From NCBI RefSeq assembly GCF_003672135.1, contig NC_039509.1:5580001-5644000 (forward strand): a stretch of 64,000 bases of DNA. Direction: 5' to 3'. Made by a program: the position numbers and the translations under genes. This document shows positions 52,960 to 62,472 of the stretch, one piece after another; positions within the stretch are counted from its first letter, which is position 1; each line of letters opens with the position of its first letter. Origin of the DNA: Ooceraea biroi. Lineage: Eukaryota > Arthropoda > Insecta > Hymenoptera > Formicidae. Under the pieces are notes generated by a model. The model was not told where the DNA came from. It worked only from the letters and a program-made list of their open reading frames with translations, and made no database searches.

Positions 52960-55900
52960 GTAAGCCGGGTCGGTGACTTGCGACTTATTCTGCAATTGCG
53001 ATATCGAGACGTGACCAGAAGACTTACTTACTTCACGGATTGTGCGTTTATGAATTTTCCAAATGTGAAAAATGCGTCTTTTGTTTATCTGAAGTTTACA
53101 GATTTCCGAAAAAATTTCTTTGTTTCGATTTGTCTTTAAATTTGTAGACATAATTATAAGAAATACGTTTGGTGATCCTGGAGTGACTAGTGAAAAGTGT
53201 TGCCAATTGTACACACACATATACAAAAATTACAGTTGAAATGCTTTTTATAAAAATTTCGCAATTTGTACGCACAAAATTGCGGTTGTTTACAATCGGG
53301 ATAAAATAAAGGAATATAATGAAGCTTTTCGAGGTGACTTTAGAAGTGTAATAAAAAAGAATAGTATAAATGAAAATCTTGTACATACTTATACATGCAA
53401 GATTTTCATTTATACTATTCTTTTTTATTACACTTCTAAAGTCACCTCGAAAAGCTTCATTATATTCCTTTATTTTATCCCGATTGTAAACAACCGCAAT
53501 TTTGTGCGTACAAATTGCGAAATTTTTATAAAAAGCATTTTTTTGTGCAAATGGCAGCACCATCGCGAAAAGATTCCCTAGTCTCTCCAGCATCCCCTTA
53601 ACATTTGGTATAAATAAAATACATTGTTATAGCTACCTATATATTATATCATCCTATTATAATACGAATGTCTATATTTTATTGAGAGACCTTTACGCTT
53701 TTATTATACAAAAAATAAGAAAAATGTCAATCCGCCTTCTCAGTAATTGGTATTTGTGATAAAAGCCACATGCGCATGAGATAAAAGCCACATTGGATTT
53801 AAGCGGCTGGAAAACGCTGTTCTTTCATATTTATCGAATTTCATTTCACCAACAAGTATCGCGGATGCTCACCGTTATTGATTTATTTGTCCTCGCATCT
53901 ATCATTTTCTTCCCTCTTGAGTCGTGCCAGCGTGACGTCTCTAGTTGAATCCATATTTGCGATTCAATTTGCTCCTCGATGCGCCTCGACGAATTCCACA
54001 GCCGGAAATCCTTCTTAGATTGAATAGCCCCATAGTCTTCCCTTTGCCCTCAAAATTATTCCGGCAGTGGAAGGCGCCTTTCATTCTGTCTTACGAAATT
54101 TATTCAAAAGTTCTTCAACAGTACAAACAAGAGTATTCATCTCTTGACATAGTAATCGCATCAACCTGATTATTCATGATTGATAACAAAGTTGATTAAT
54201 CGTAAATTTGAAAGCACGATGTTACATGATGAAAATGTGTGTCAGGTTCGTGAAGCCATCGGCAATCATCTGCCGCGATGGTTGCATTGGGACGACGCGG
54301 CGTTCACTCTGATGGGCGTGCCATCGAAAACGGACACAGGGAATTATCACTTGAGCGTTACGGCCATCGGCAAGAACGGTGACACCGCCAAAGATCAGTT
54401 CGTCGTGCAAGTTATACCCGAGAAGCAGGAGGAGCTCAAGCACAAGGATGGGAGGGTGAGTTATAGCGAAAACGTTACCTCCGTAACGAGAACGCGAGCG
54501 TGGCGTGAGGGAATCGAAAACGTTCCGCTGGCATCGTTTCAAGTTTCTTGTCCAAGTCGAACAACAGGTCTCTTCGTGCTTTCCATTCACTAATGAATAA
54601 TATAACTGGAAAGGTCGAAGATGAAGCGTGGATGACGCGACGATGAACTTTTCGCGTGTCTAGGCGATTAACGGCACGTACTTTTATCATTTCTACGCAT
54701 TAACGCACGCGTTCACTGACGAAATGAAATAAAGCAATGTTGAAAACATTGTTCGATTCGCGCGAATACAAAACTCCATATATTTTGGACATTCCAGTTT
54801 GTCCCATAAGTCAGCCATGCGCGATAAAATCCAGTTTGAATTTATAGCGGAATTTAGAACGGTTTTCGCGTCGCGATACAGGTCTGTCAAAACGGTGTCC
54901 ATTGCAATAGCGTTGTCACTGTGCGTTTAAAAGTCGTAAAGAAATTACTTTCGCGGACGTCAACTGATTGACGTCAATTGATGTTGCTGCACGCACAACG
55001 CGTTTGTGCAATGTACAATTGCTTATGTTATGCGACCGTATTTGGTCGGACGTCCTCGATCTTTGAAATTTTGCGTGCTAGCGTAGATAAGAGTGCAATG
55101 GAATGGAGTCCAATGAAAATAGGACGACTCTAATTTTAGACGCATTGCAACGACGGCGAAGAACAGACAATTCTCACGATTTTACTGGACGCACGATTGG
55201 ACCAACTGTCGCCTAGCGTCAAGGTGAACGCAATCGACAATCTCGCAGGATTTCTGGGAATGCACATGGTACTTGATTATGCCATTTGAAAAATTAATTT
55301 ATATTTTGCTTTATATCTCTTTTTTTTATCTGACACAATTTTAATATATTTCAAAATTGAAAAAAATTCTTATTACGATTATTATACTAGAAGCAATAAG
55401 ATTATCTGATTCATTGGCCTGAATATAAGCTTTGCTTTTTTATGTTCTTCAGAGCGCATTTTCGATGCACTCTCAAAATGTTAAGGATGCCGCGGTGAAA
55501 GATTCTTCCGTTATTCTGAGTGGGCCTGGAAATCTTAGACATTACAAATACAAGGAGAATCATTTGACTACTATACAGTGGCAGGTAAGATTAAAAATAC
55601 CTGATAATTGTTTTTTTAGTTTCTGATTGACCTTTTGCATTTAGATATGGTAACGCGTATGCACGTTAATACTTTTTACTCTTCTTCGGTTTTTATTACT
55701 AATTTTTACAATTTATCATTTTCGCTGAGTGATAAGTAAGCCGAGAAATGTCGAGCTTGTCGAACAAGAAATTAGATGTCCATGCGTGTTCGTAGGTGGG
55801 TTGCGAGGGTCGCTTATGGAAACATCAAGCGGAATTGGTGAAACAACTCCGGGAGCAAGCAAAGGACGGTACTCTGGCAGAAGTTCTGCAGTTGCCCGTA

Positions 55901-58900
55901 ATATCGTGGCGCGTAAAGACGGACTCGAGTCCTTTCTTGAGGAATAGGCGGGAAGTCGGCTCCGGCGATTATGGCTCGGAGGATTATGGCGGTTACGATG
56001 AAGATTACGATGGCGATTATGACGAAGAAGGCGACGAGGAGGGTGAGGATGAGGATTCGCGGGTACAAGTAACGACTTTCATACCGGATTTGAAGACATC
56101 GGAGCATCCGCACAGACATCATCACGGCGAAGGAACAGTCGACAGAAAGGTGAGTACACGTAACTGAGGCAATAAATAGTCTTACATGATTTTTTAAGGA
56201 AACTGAGCACGAAGTTTAAGACGTATAAATAATTTTAAAAAGAAAACCAAAAATAATCTTATGCATTGTTATCCCTAATATTGAGATTTTCCCTGTAAAT
56301 AGTTTATGGAACAATAATATTGATTTACATCATTATTGCATCAAGTTTTTTTACGCTATTTTTAGTGAAATTTTCAGAAGTAAAATTTTCAAAAATAATC
56401 AAAGGATCGCGTTTTTACAGAGTGAAGATATCGATGAAGAGGAAATAGTACCAATAATCCGACAAAGTGAACCGGAAAATAAACCATCTACGTCTATGTC
56501 TACGGTAAGTCATCGACGTCAAATCAATTGACGACAAAAATATAAAAAAATGGGATTACGTGGTTCTTCTCATCGATGGTTCAATCGATGGTTATATTCG
56601 GATATCTACGACTCTATCACTACGCTTCTATCAAAATTCTTATTTCTGTGCTTTTCATCCATTTGCCATATCGCTTACGGGGGAATCGATGCGCTTATTG
56701 AAGAGTTTAGAATAGCTGTTGGGTACTCCGTACTATTTAATGCTGATCTGTTTACGTTTCCGCAAACTATGTACTCGTCCGTGCAGTTCTACGTTCCAAA
56801 GCGTGCTGTATAAATTGCGTAGCGAGAAATCCGAATGAGCCTGTTACATCGTTCTTTACTGTACTAATTTCCTTCGTCCCTATGAACGTAACTAACCACT
56901 CGTTTTTCGTGCCATACATCGCATCTACTAACGATTTCGCAGACAACAACCACTGAACTTACATCACCATCAACAACTACAAGCACCTCTACTACCACCA
57001 CTACGGTGACAACTACAAGCACCACCCAAGCCGCTCCACCGACCGTAACTACTACTAGTAGTACTCCAACAACAACTACATCAGCCGATATAACTGCAAC
57101 AGCTAGCGTCTCCAGCACTGTAGTTCCATCGATAGAGTCTCCGAAACCGGAGATCACGGACGAGGAATCGTCGACGGAGAAAACGAAGTACCCCGTGGAA
57201 CCCGTTACCATTTTACCGACCGCTCCCTCGGACATCACCACGATTATCCTTTCCATAACCACCAGCCTACCCTCTTTTAGCACTGCGGCCCAGACCCAGA
57301 CTAGCGTTTTCGACAGAGTCGAGACGGAGGTCATCGTCGGTATTAGTAACGTTACGGAGGAGGTAATGCTTATATGCTTTGACGCTTGTCTCATTTGTAT
57401 GATAGTTCACACCATCACCGTACACCAACTTTCTCGTACGCATATTTTAGCGGTGCCGATATCGTTAGACTTTCGCTTTGCTAAAATGAATCGTTGTCTT
57501 AATAGAAGTCGATTATTAATGTTAATAGCGGCTTAAAACCGTTTGCAATTGTACAGATGTCTTCATCACATTGTGCACCACTGTTCCTTTTTTTTCGATT
57601 CAATTAATTCTTTCTGATTTTCTGACGTACAAACTTCCTTCTCTTAGTCGGAGCAAGTTACGACTTCGACGAACGTTTCGAGTACTGTACAACCTACCGT
57701 CGTTACAAACGTCAGCACCGCTCTCCCGCCTGTGAACGTTAGCACCGTCACTGTTTCACCCGTGGTGGTGACGAATGCGACGAATGTCACGACTACGATC
57801 ACAACTACTGCGATACCGTCGACGTCGGAGCTTCGCACAACAGTGAGTACGACACCGTCAACCACCACCAGTACTACCACCACTACGACTACCACAGCTG
57901 CTCCTACAACCACCACGACAACGACGACGACGACTCGGGTTACTACGGAAAGTATCGAGTACGGGCAAGCCAACTTCCCGCCAAGGCGCGACAGGAGATT
58001 AAAGAAGATACCGGTTACCGCTGGAAAACCATTGAGCTACATCATACCTGCCAACACTTTCAGCGATCTCGAAGACGGCGACACGAGGAATCTGAAATTG
58101 AGCTTGTACTGGCAAGGTGCACCGCTTAAAACGACTCACTGGCTGCAGTTTAATCATCACACGCAGGAAGTTTACGGACTGTGAGTTCGCACTTTTTATT
58201 TTTCTGTAAAAGCTTATTCGCGCTTCATTAATCATTCTTCGCGTTTGTTTTTCGTAGAATAAACGGATATCTTATCAAATCTGCTTTTCTAACAGGCCTC
58301 TCGAAAACGATATATCTACCTGGAATTACGAACTGGTCGCCACCGATAGCGAAGGCGCTAACGTCTCCGACAGTCTCGACATTCACGTTCAGCAGCACAA
58401 ATTGAGCCGTAGCGTTAATCACGAGTTCAGCATTTACTTGAGGATCGACAAACGAAATGAATTCCCAACGGACGTTGACTGGGAACTGAAGGTACGAATT
58501 CATACTTATCATACTTTCTTTCCTTCTCCTCGATTCCTAATTATCTGTTGATTATAGGTGATCCGTAACTTGGCTGAACTTTATGGCGACAGCGACACGC
58601 AACACATCACGGTCCGTTCCATCGATATTGACTATCTCGATCGCGAACAGGCTATTTTCATGTGGACTAACGATAGTCTTCCAAGAAGCAGCGAGTGTCC
58701 AAAAGAACATATAAACAGACTGTTGCGTGTAAGTATTTTAATACGAGTTACCGCTAATTAGAAATACTGTTTTCATCTTACAAAATAAATTACATTAAAC
58801 TTTTATCGTGTCTAGATGCTTGTCGACAATAATGGTGATCCATCATCTTCTTTGAGAGCGACTCTGGCTCCGGAAATCAGAGTCAAGCGCGTCGTGTTCC

Positions 58901-61009
58901 AAGGTATCGGCCAATGTGAGGACATGAGCCGTCCAGAGATACCGAAAGTTTCCACCGAGCAGCCGAAAGTTAATTTCCCGCCGGTACCGAGAAACCAAGT
59001 CGATCACGTCAATGCGACAGTCGGACAGTTGCTCGTGTTTAAAGTACCGGAAGTATGTACTTCGTCATTCGCTATCATTTCGTTAACGCGAGACCATATG
59101 CCTAACCATCCCTGTGACTTGTACAGGACACGTTCTTCGATTCCGAGGATGGATCGTCGCGAAACATGAAGATGTCACTCTTGACCATCGACCGAATACC
59201 TATTCCGCCGCACGAATGGCTGCAGTTTGACAGCAAAAATCAGGAATTCTATGGCGTTCCAATGCGCACTGATATCGGCCGCAAGGAATACCAGCTGGTT
59301 GTCACCGATAAGGAAGGTAAAGTCGCGTTTTATTTTCTTAATTTTAAAACTGACTTTACGTTTAGTAGATTATGACCGAATAATGAAAAACTGTTGTCTC
59401 AGGTGCTAGTGCCACGGACGGTTTGGTCGTTGTCGTTCACCCCGCACCACCCATGGCGCACACGGTGGAATTTTCGATGACACTGGATATCCCTTACGAT
59501 TCCTTCGCACACTCCGCGCTTCAGAAGCGCAATTTCATCGAGAAGCTGCGAGATCTTTACGGGGACAAAGACACGAGCGCGATCTCTCTGCACAGCATTT
59601 CAAACGGCAGCACTGTCATCACGTGGCACAACAGGACTCTGCCCACATCTTATTGCGCCCACGACGAGGTCAATAGACTACGATCCGTGCTCGTGAAGAG
59701 CGACAACGATCGACGTTCCGTAACGGACGAGGTGTTGGAGGTGATGGGTCTGAAGTTCCCTGTAAAGCAGATCACGGTGATTCCGATGGGAATCTGTCTC
59801 GGCGAGTTAACGGGTGTCCATTCGCCGGACAGCCGTATTCCGCCAGTGGACGATTCCACGTCCGTTGGCGCATTCCACGACGATTATCTTCTCACCTTCG
59901 TCCTGCCGGCAATCATTATTGCCGTCATGCTCATCCTCGCGGGCAGCATTGCCTGCGTGCTGCACAGACGAAGACGCAGTGGCAAAATGAGCGTCAATGA
60001 GCAAGACGACGAACGACAGAGTTTCCGAAGCAAAGGAATTCCTGTAATCTTCCAGGACGAGTTAGACGAGAAGCCGGATCCCGGTAACGAAAATTTCTCG
60101 ATACATTAAGGAAATCCTCGAGTCGTCTGCATTACCGACTCCCTTAAGGGATCCTGGAGTCGTCTGTATTACCGGCGGAATTGGTCGATCTTACTGTACT
60201 AATTACTCTTTAATGATTGTATAGAATGAAAAATCCTTCTCCACGATTAAAGTATACAAAGAAATATACCGAGCGAAACTCGACTTTATGTTAAAAACGA
60301 CAAAAAAAATTTACAGTTTTATTATCGGCTTATTGTGACGTCACCTCGTACATTAATGTTCTTAATATAAATGTTTTGCAGTTTGTGTGGCCAAAATTCG
60401 ATAATCGCAAGGACGGAACAAAATGAAAGAATATGGGGAAGCTTTTAGAAATGAGTTTAGAAGCCTAGTGTAAAAGTAATTAGTGCAGAAAGATTCGTGA
60501 TCATTTCGTGCCTATGTATGCCTGTGAAATCGTGGCTGAATAAAAAATTGTGATTTTTTTCCGTTTGGAAAGTTAAGTCCTGCTTTTCACATTACATTAT
60601 TGTGTGTACTTTCATCGTGGAAAAGGATTTTTCATTCTGTGAATTCAATAAAAAGAAAATACAGGAAAATCATCGATTCCATCGGTAATTCAGACGCCGC
60701 GACGGAGTTCACTGGCCACTCCAGGATCCTCTTAATGAAGATAAGTTTGATGATATCTTTCGGTAACACATCGCGTATTTTACAGGCAACAAATCACCCG
60801 TCATTTTGAAGGAAGAAAAGCCACCCCTCCCACCGCCCGAGTATCAGAAAGCCGAAGACGGGGCGGATGTGCCGATGCTGCTGAAGGAGAACTCCGAGGA
60901 ACCGTATCAACCGCCGCCACCGTTCGCTACGAATCGCGACACCAATCGACAGAATCGTCCCAAGCCGACCCCGACGTACAGAAAACCGCCCCCGTATGTG
61001 CCTCCCTAA
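52621..61009 (+). CDS. Dystroglycan, 14 coding exons, 1299 aa
   Basis: Dystroglycan links the extracellular matrix to dystrophin and the actin cytoskeleton at muscle, epithelial and neural surfaces. Joined exons: 52621-52959, 54246-54455, 55140-55268, 55453-55584, 55796-56149, 56421-56504, 56943-57362, 57648-58180, 58296-58491, 58558-58728, 58816-59052, 59127-59316, 59403-60083, 60786-61009 (3900 nt). Order: signal peptide 1-22; cadherin-like CADG about 82-175 (WLHWDD motif); S6-like unit 184-312; furin-type RNRR 319-322; acidic Tyr patch 323-357; Thr-rich mucin 389-665; RDRR 670-673; CADG2 and SEA-like 1 (about 674-905); CADG3 and SEA-like 2 (about 925-1135) with Gly1067-Ser1068; membrane helix 1161-1185; basic stop-transfer RRRR; tail with KGIPVIFQDELDE, PPPEY and terminal PPPYVPP for the dystrophin WW/EF region. 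All junctions are GT-AG and in phase. Identity is secure; isoforms are not resolved. Confidence 0.96.
53239..53540. repeat. Perfect 143-bp inverted repeat, 16-nt loop
   Basis: The arms 53239-53381 and 53398-53540 are exact complements over their whole length as read here. The spacer is 53382-53397. It lies in Dg coding intron 1 and would fold into a very long dsRNA stem in the pre-mRNA. Each arm holds an open frame (FAICTHKIAVVYNRDKI, then KEYNEAFRGDFRSVI) that resembles 60375-60470. There are no terminal duplications to mark it as a transposon. Confidence 0.95.
54246..54455 (+). CDS. Dg coding exon 2 (aa 114-183)
   Basis: Completes the first cadherin-like domain: LPRWLHWDDAAFTLMGVPS corresponds to the conserved W-L-x-W...G-x-P pattern of CADG domains, followed by the GNYHLSVTAIGKNG strand. 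Phase 0 at both ends; donor GTGAGT. The acceptor (ATGTGTGTCAG) has a weak pyrimidine tract. Confidence 0.93.
55140..55268 (+). CDS. Dg coding exon 3 (aa 184-226)
   Basis: Start of the S6-like unit: QTILTILLDARLDQLSPSVKV matches the conserved helix-strand block of the dystroglycan N-terminus. Acceptor TAATTTTAG; donor GTACTT is weak but keeps the frame. Phase 0 at both ends. Confidence 0.9.
55453..55584 (+). CDS. Dg coding exon 4 (aa 227-270)
   Basis: Continues the S6-like unit, with the conserved SGPGN and a terminal Trp (IQWQ) preceding VGC in the next exon, as in the family's SWKLGC. Acceptor TTCTTCAG, donor GTAAGA, phase 0. Confidence 0.92.
55796..56149 (+). CDS. Dg coding exon 5 (aa 271-388)
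   Basis: End of the S6-like unit (VGCEGRLWKHQAELV... LPVISWRVKTD), then RNRR (55940-55951) at nearly the same place as the furin site that releases the vertebrate alpha-DG N-terminal domain. An acidic segment follows, with Ser326-Gly327 and five tyrosines (329, 334, 337, 341, 345), then a His-rich stretch. Phase 0 at both ends. Confidence 0.94.
56421..56504 (+). CDS. Dg coding exon 6 (aa 389-416)
   Basis: A small 84-nt phase-0 exon, acidic then Ser/Thr-rich (SEDIDEEEIVPIIRQ... STSMST), forming the entry to the mucin region. Acceptor TTTTTACAG, donor GTAAGT. It can be skipped without changing frame. Confidence 0.85.
56943..57362 (+). CDS. Dg coding exon 7, mucin (aa 417-556)
   Basis: Thr/Ser/Pro-rich mucin-type sequence expected to be densely O-glycosylated, ending in a less repetitive DRVETEVIVGISNVTEE segment. 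Length 420 nt, phase 0 at both ends, so it is a candidate cassette. Acceptor GATTTCGCAG, donor GTAATG. Confidence 0.93.
57648..58180 (+). CDS. Dg coding exon 8, mucin and CADG2 start (aa 557-734)
   Basis: Begins with N-glycosylation-rich and Thr-run mucin, then the basic cluster RRDRR (57984-57998), then the second cadherin-like domain (PVTAGKPLSYIIPANTF, WLQFNHHTQEVYG). Ends in phase 2 before GTGAGT; the leucine codon is completed in the next exon. Confidence 0.94.
58296..58491 (+). CDS. Dg coding exon 9 (aa 734-799)
   Basis: Finishes CADG2 (WNYELVATDSEGANVSDSLDIHV) and begins the first SEA-like domain (HEFSIYLRID). Acceptor TTCTAACAG, donor GTACGA. Confidence 0.93.
58558..58728 (+). CDS. 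Dg coding exon 10 (aa 800-856)
   Basis: Core of the first SEA-like domain: LAELYGDSDTQHITVRS, FMWTNDSLP and Cys846. At the position of the Gly-Ser autoproteolysis pair it has Glu829-Gln830, so cleavage is not expected here. Phase 0 at both ends. Confidence 0.93.
58816..59052 (+). CDS. Dg coding exon 11 (aa 857-935)
   Basis: Ends the first SEA-like domain, with Cys890 (FQGIGQCED) as probable partner of Cys846, then a Pro-rich linker and the start of CADG3 (HVNATVGQLLVFKVPE). Donor GTATGT, phase 0. Confidence 0.93.
59127..59316 (+). CDS. Dg coding exon 12 (aa 936-999)
   Basis: Third cadherin-like domain: DTFFDSEDGSSRNMKMSL and WLQFDSKNQEFYGVP, the same pattern as CADG2. Ends in phase 1 (donor GTAAAG) and shares a Gly codon with exon 13. 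Confidence 0.93.
59403..60083 (+). CDS. Dg coding exon 13: SEA-like 2, TM, juxtamembrane tail
   Basis: Residues 999-1226. Second SEA-like domain with LRDLYGDKDTSAISLHS, Gly1067-Ser1068 (59606-59611) at the family's alpha/beta cleavage position, TWHNRTLP, and Cys1083/Cys1130. The membrane helix FVLPAIIIAVMLILAGSIAC and an RRRR stop-transfer follow, then KGIPVIFQDELDE. The main product splices at GTAACG after 60083; if unspliced, the frame adds a few residues and stops at 60107-60109. Confidence 0.94.
60246..60251 (+). terminator. Candidate intronic poly(A) signal (ATTAAA)
   Basis: ATTAAA 137 bp after the read-through stop of exon 13. It is the common variant of the canonical signal and could serve a truncated Dg isoform. 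Confidence 0.3.
60375..60470 (+). pseudogene. Coding-derived fragment related to the intronic hairpin
   Basis: Thirty-two codons that align without gaps to 53258-53353. By my reading 17 of 32 residues are identical, including KEY-x-EAFR and FRS, and many differences are synonymous or conservative. Codon 10 is TAA and another TAA follows at 60471. The source protein is not recognised. It appears to be a decayed coding fragment inside the Dg last intron. Confidence 0.6.
60786..61009 (+). CDS. Dg coding exon 14, cytoplasmic C-terminus (aa 1226-1299)
   Basis: Proline-rich tail: EEKPPLPPPEY, EEPYQPPPPF and the terminal KPPPYVPP. The last PPxY is the conserved ligand for the dystrophin WW/EF-hand region, and its Tyr is a known phosphorylation switch in the family. 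Acceptor TATTTTACAG restores the Gly codon started in exon 13. Stop TAA at 61007-61009. Confidence 0.96.
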
Positions 61010-61921
61010 CAAAATACGGTGCATTCACCCACGCGCAAATATATGCTAGCAATGCTCGGAGACTCACCGATACATAAACAAAACCAAATCAATTATACGA
61101 AGCAATCACGAATTTGCGATGACGATGACGATTGTAGGATTTTGAACGTTTACAGCGACGTTTGAAAGAAAGCCCTTCCATTTACTCGGTACGACAATAT
61201 ATACTGCTTTGCGAGTAATGTAAATGGAAGATTCTTCCATGAAAACTTTGAACCCGTACGCGTTTTTACTTGTTTTATATATATACACACACACACGTAC
61301 ATACACACGCACATATACATATACAGGCGAGAAAACGGCACGTCTCACCATCGATTCATGATAATGCGTTTGAAAAAGGCTCCTCAGTCGATGTTCGATC
61401 GATATATACTTTCTCTCTTTCGACCATCTGTCTATCTCACGCGAAAGAAAAAGAAAAGATTTTCTAGGAAGTATGGGATACAAATCACGTGTTGCCTTTC
61501 GTAAAGAATTCAATTGTAGGGAAGGACCGATTGCTCCGTACTCGATACGCGAATTTAGTTTAGATCGTTGTAGAACTGAGACAGCGCGGTAGGGTAAACG
61601 TATTTTATTCGATTTTATAGCATTCGAGACAGCAACGATACTCATAAATATTTCAATAATCAGTGCCATCTATTAAGCAATAAGAGTATCCTGTGAATAA
61701 CAGCATGTATGTATAATTATTACGGTTCTACGGATTTAATGCAATTACTGTTTACCGAGAGTCTCCAGGTACACAAGAACGACGGACTTAACGATATGCA
61801 CCTACAACGTATAACACTGCCAGAACGACGGACAATGCGTTACTTCGCCAAGCGAACCGGTTTCGAGTGTTCATGCACATACGTACGGACACGCGCGTGT
61901 GTATACATATATGTAATAATC

Positions 61922-61929
<8 letters not shown>

Positions 61930-61966
<37 letters not shown>
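61930..61966. repeat. (TA)n microsatellite
   Basis: About 18 uninterrupted TA units in the Dg 3' region. Confidence 0.9.
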
Positions 61967-61970
<4 letters not shown>

Positions 61971-62466
61971 CTCATATGTATATATTACATATAGAAATTT
62001 GCTTTCCAAACCCTCCATTTAGGATAATTTGTAACGAAATTGGACGTCACTCTTATATGGATGTAGAAACCAGTTCCCTTGGCGATCGCTATTTCTTACG
62101 ATGAAGATATTGGAGAGAACTGAGAACGTTTTTGAGACATAATTTAAAAAAACGATTACGATATACGCAACGCCATTGCAAAATGACGGAAATGCTTCCA
62201 TTGGCACGGTAGGCCATGCAGATAAGGAAATTAATGATAATATATATACAAATATAAATATATATATATAAATATGTACATTATACATATACCTATTTGC
62301 CGTTCGATAGACATCAGTCTGCAGTTATTTAGTAGATCGCAATTTAAATACTGCCAGACCAACCGAGCTATTAGCATATATTTCTTACAGCGGTAGGAGG
62401 ATCCAGTTTTTGTTTTTGTTACACGCACAATTCGACGCTTCGTAGTTTTTATGACTCGACAACCGC

Positions 62467-62472
62467 AATAAA
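62467..62472 (+). terminator. Candidate Dg poly(A) signal (AATAAA)
   Basis: Canonical hexamer about 1.46 kb after the stop codon, followed by a T-rich stretch (TTTTATTTCT). It is the first canonical hexamer I found downstream of the Dg stop. Confidence 0.4.

Larger units (their letters stand above)
60084..60785 (+). other. Dg last intron with possible alternative 3' end
   Basis: Separates the juxtamembrane tail from the WW-binding tail. It contains an in-frame stop (60107-60109), ATTAAA at 60246-60251 and AATAAA at 60539-60544 and near 60647. These would allow a short transcript by intronic polyadenylation. It also holds the diverged copy of the hairpin-arm sequence. Confidence 0.7.

Noticed and set aside
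52960..53139. Open frame continuing from Dg exon 1 into the intron
   Set aside because: A strong donor (GAG/GTAAGC) ends the exon at 52959, and exon 2 resumes the conserved cadherin-like sequence. The extension has no family similarity.
56864..57394. Val-rich minus-strand frame antisense to Dg exon 7 (similar one at 57644-57973)
   Set aside because: It is the shadow of Thr codons (ACN read as NGT) in the mucin exons on the + strand.
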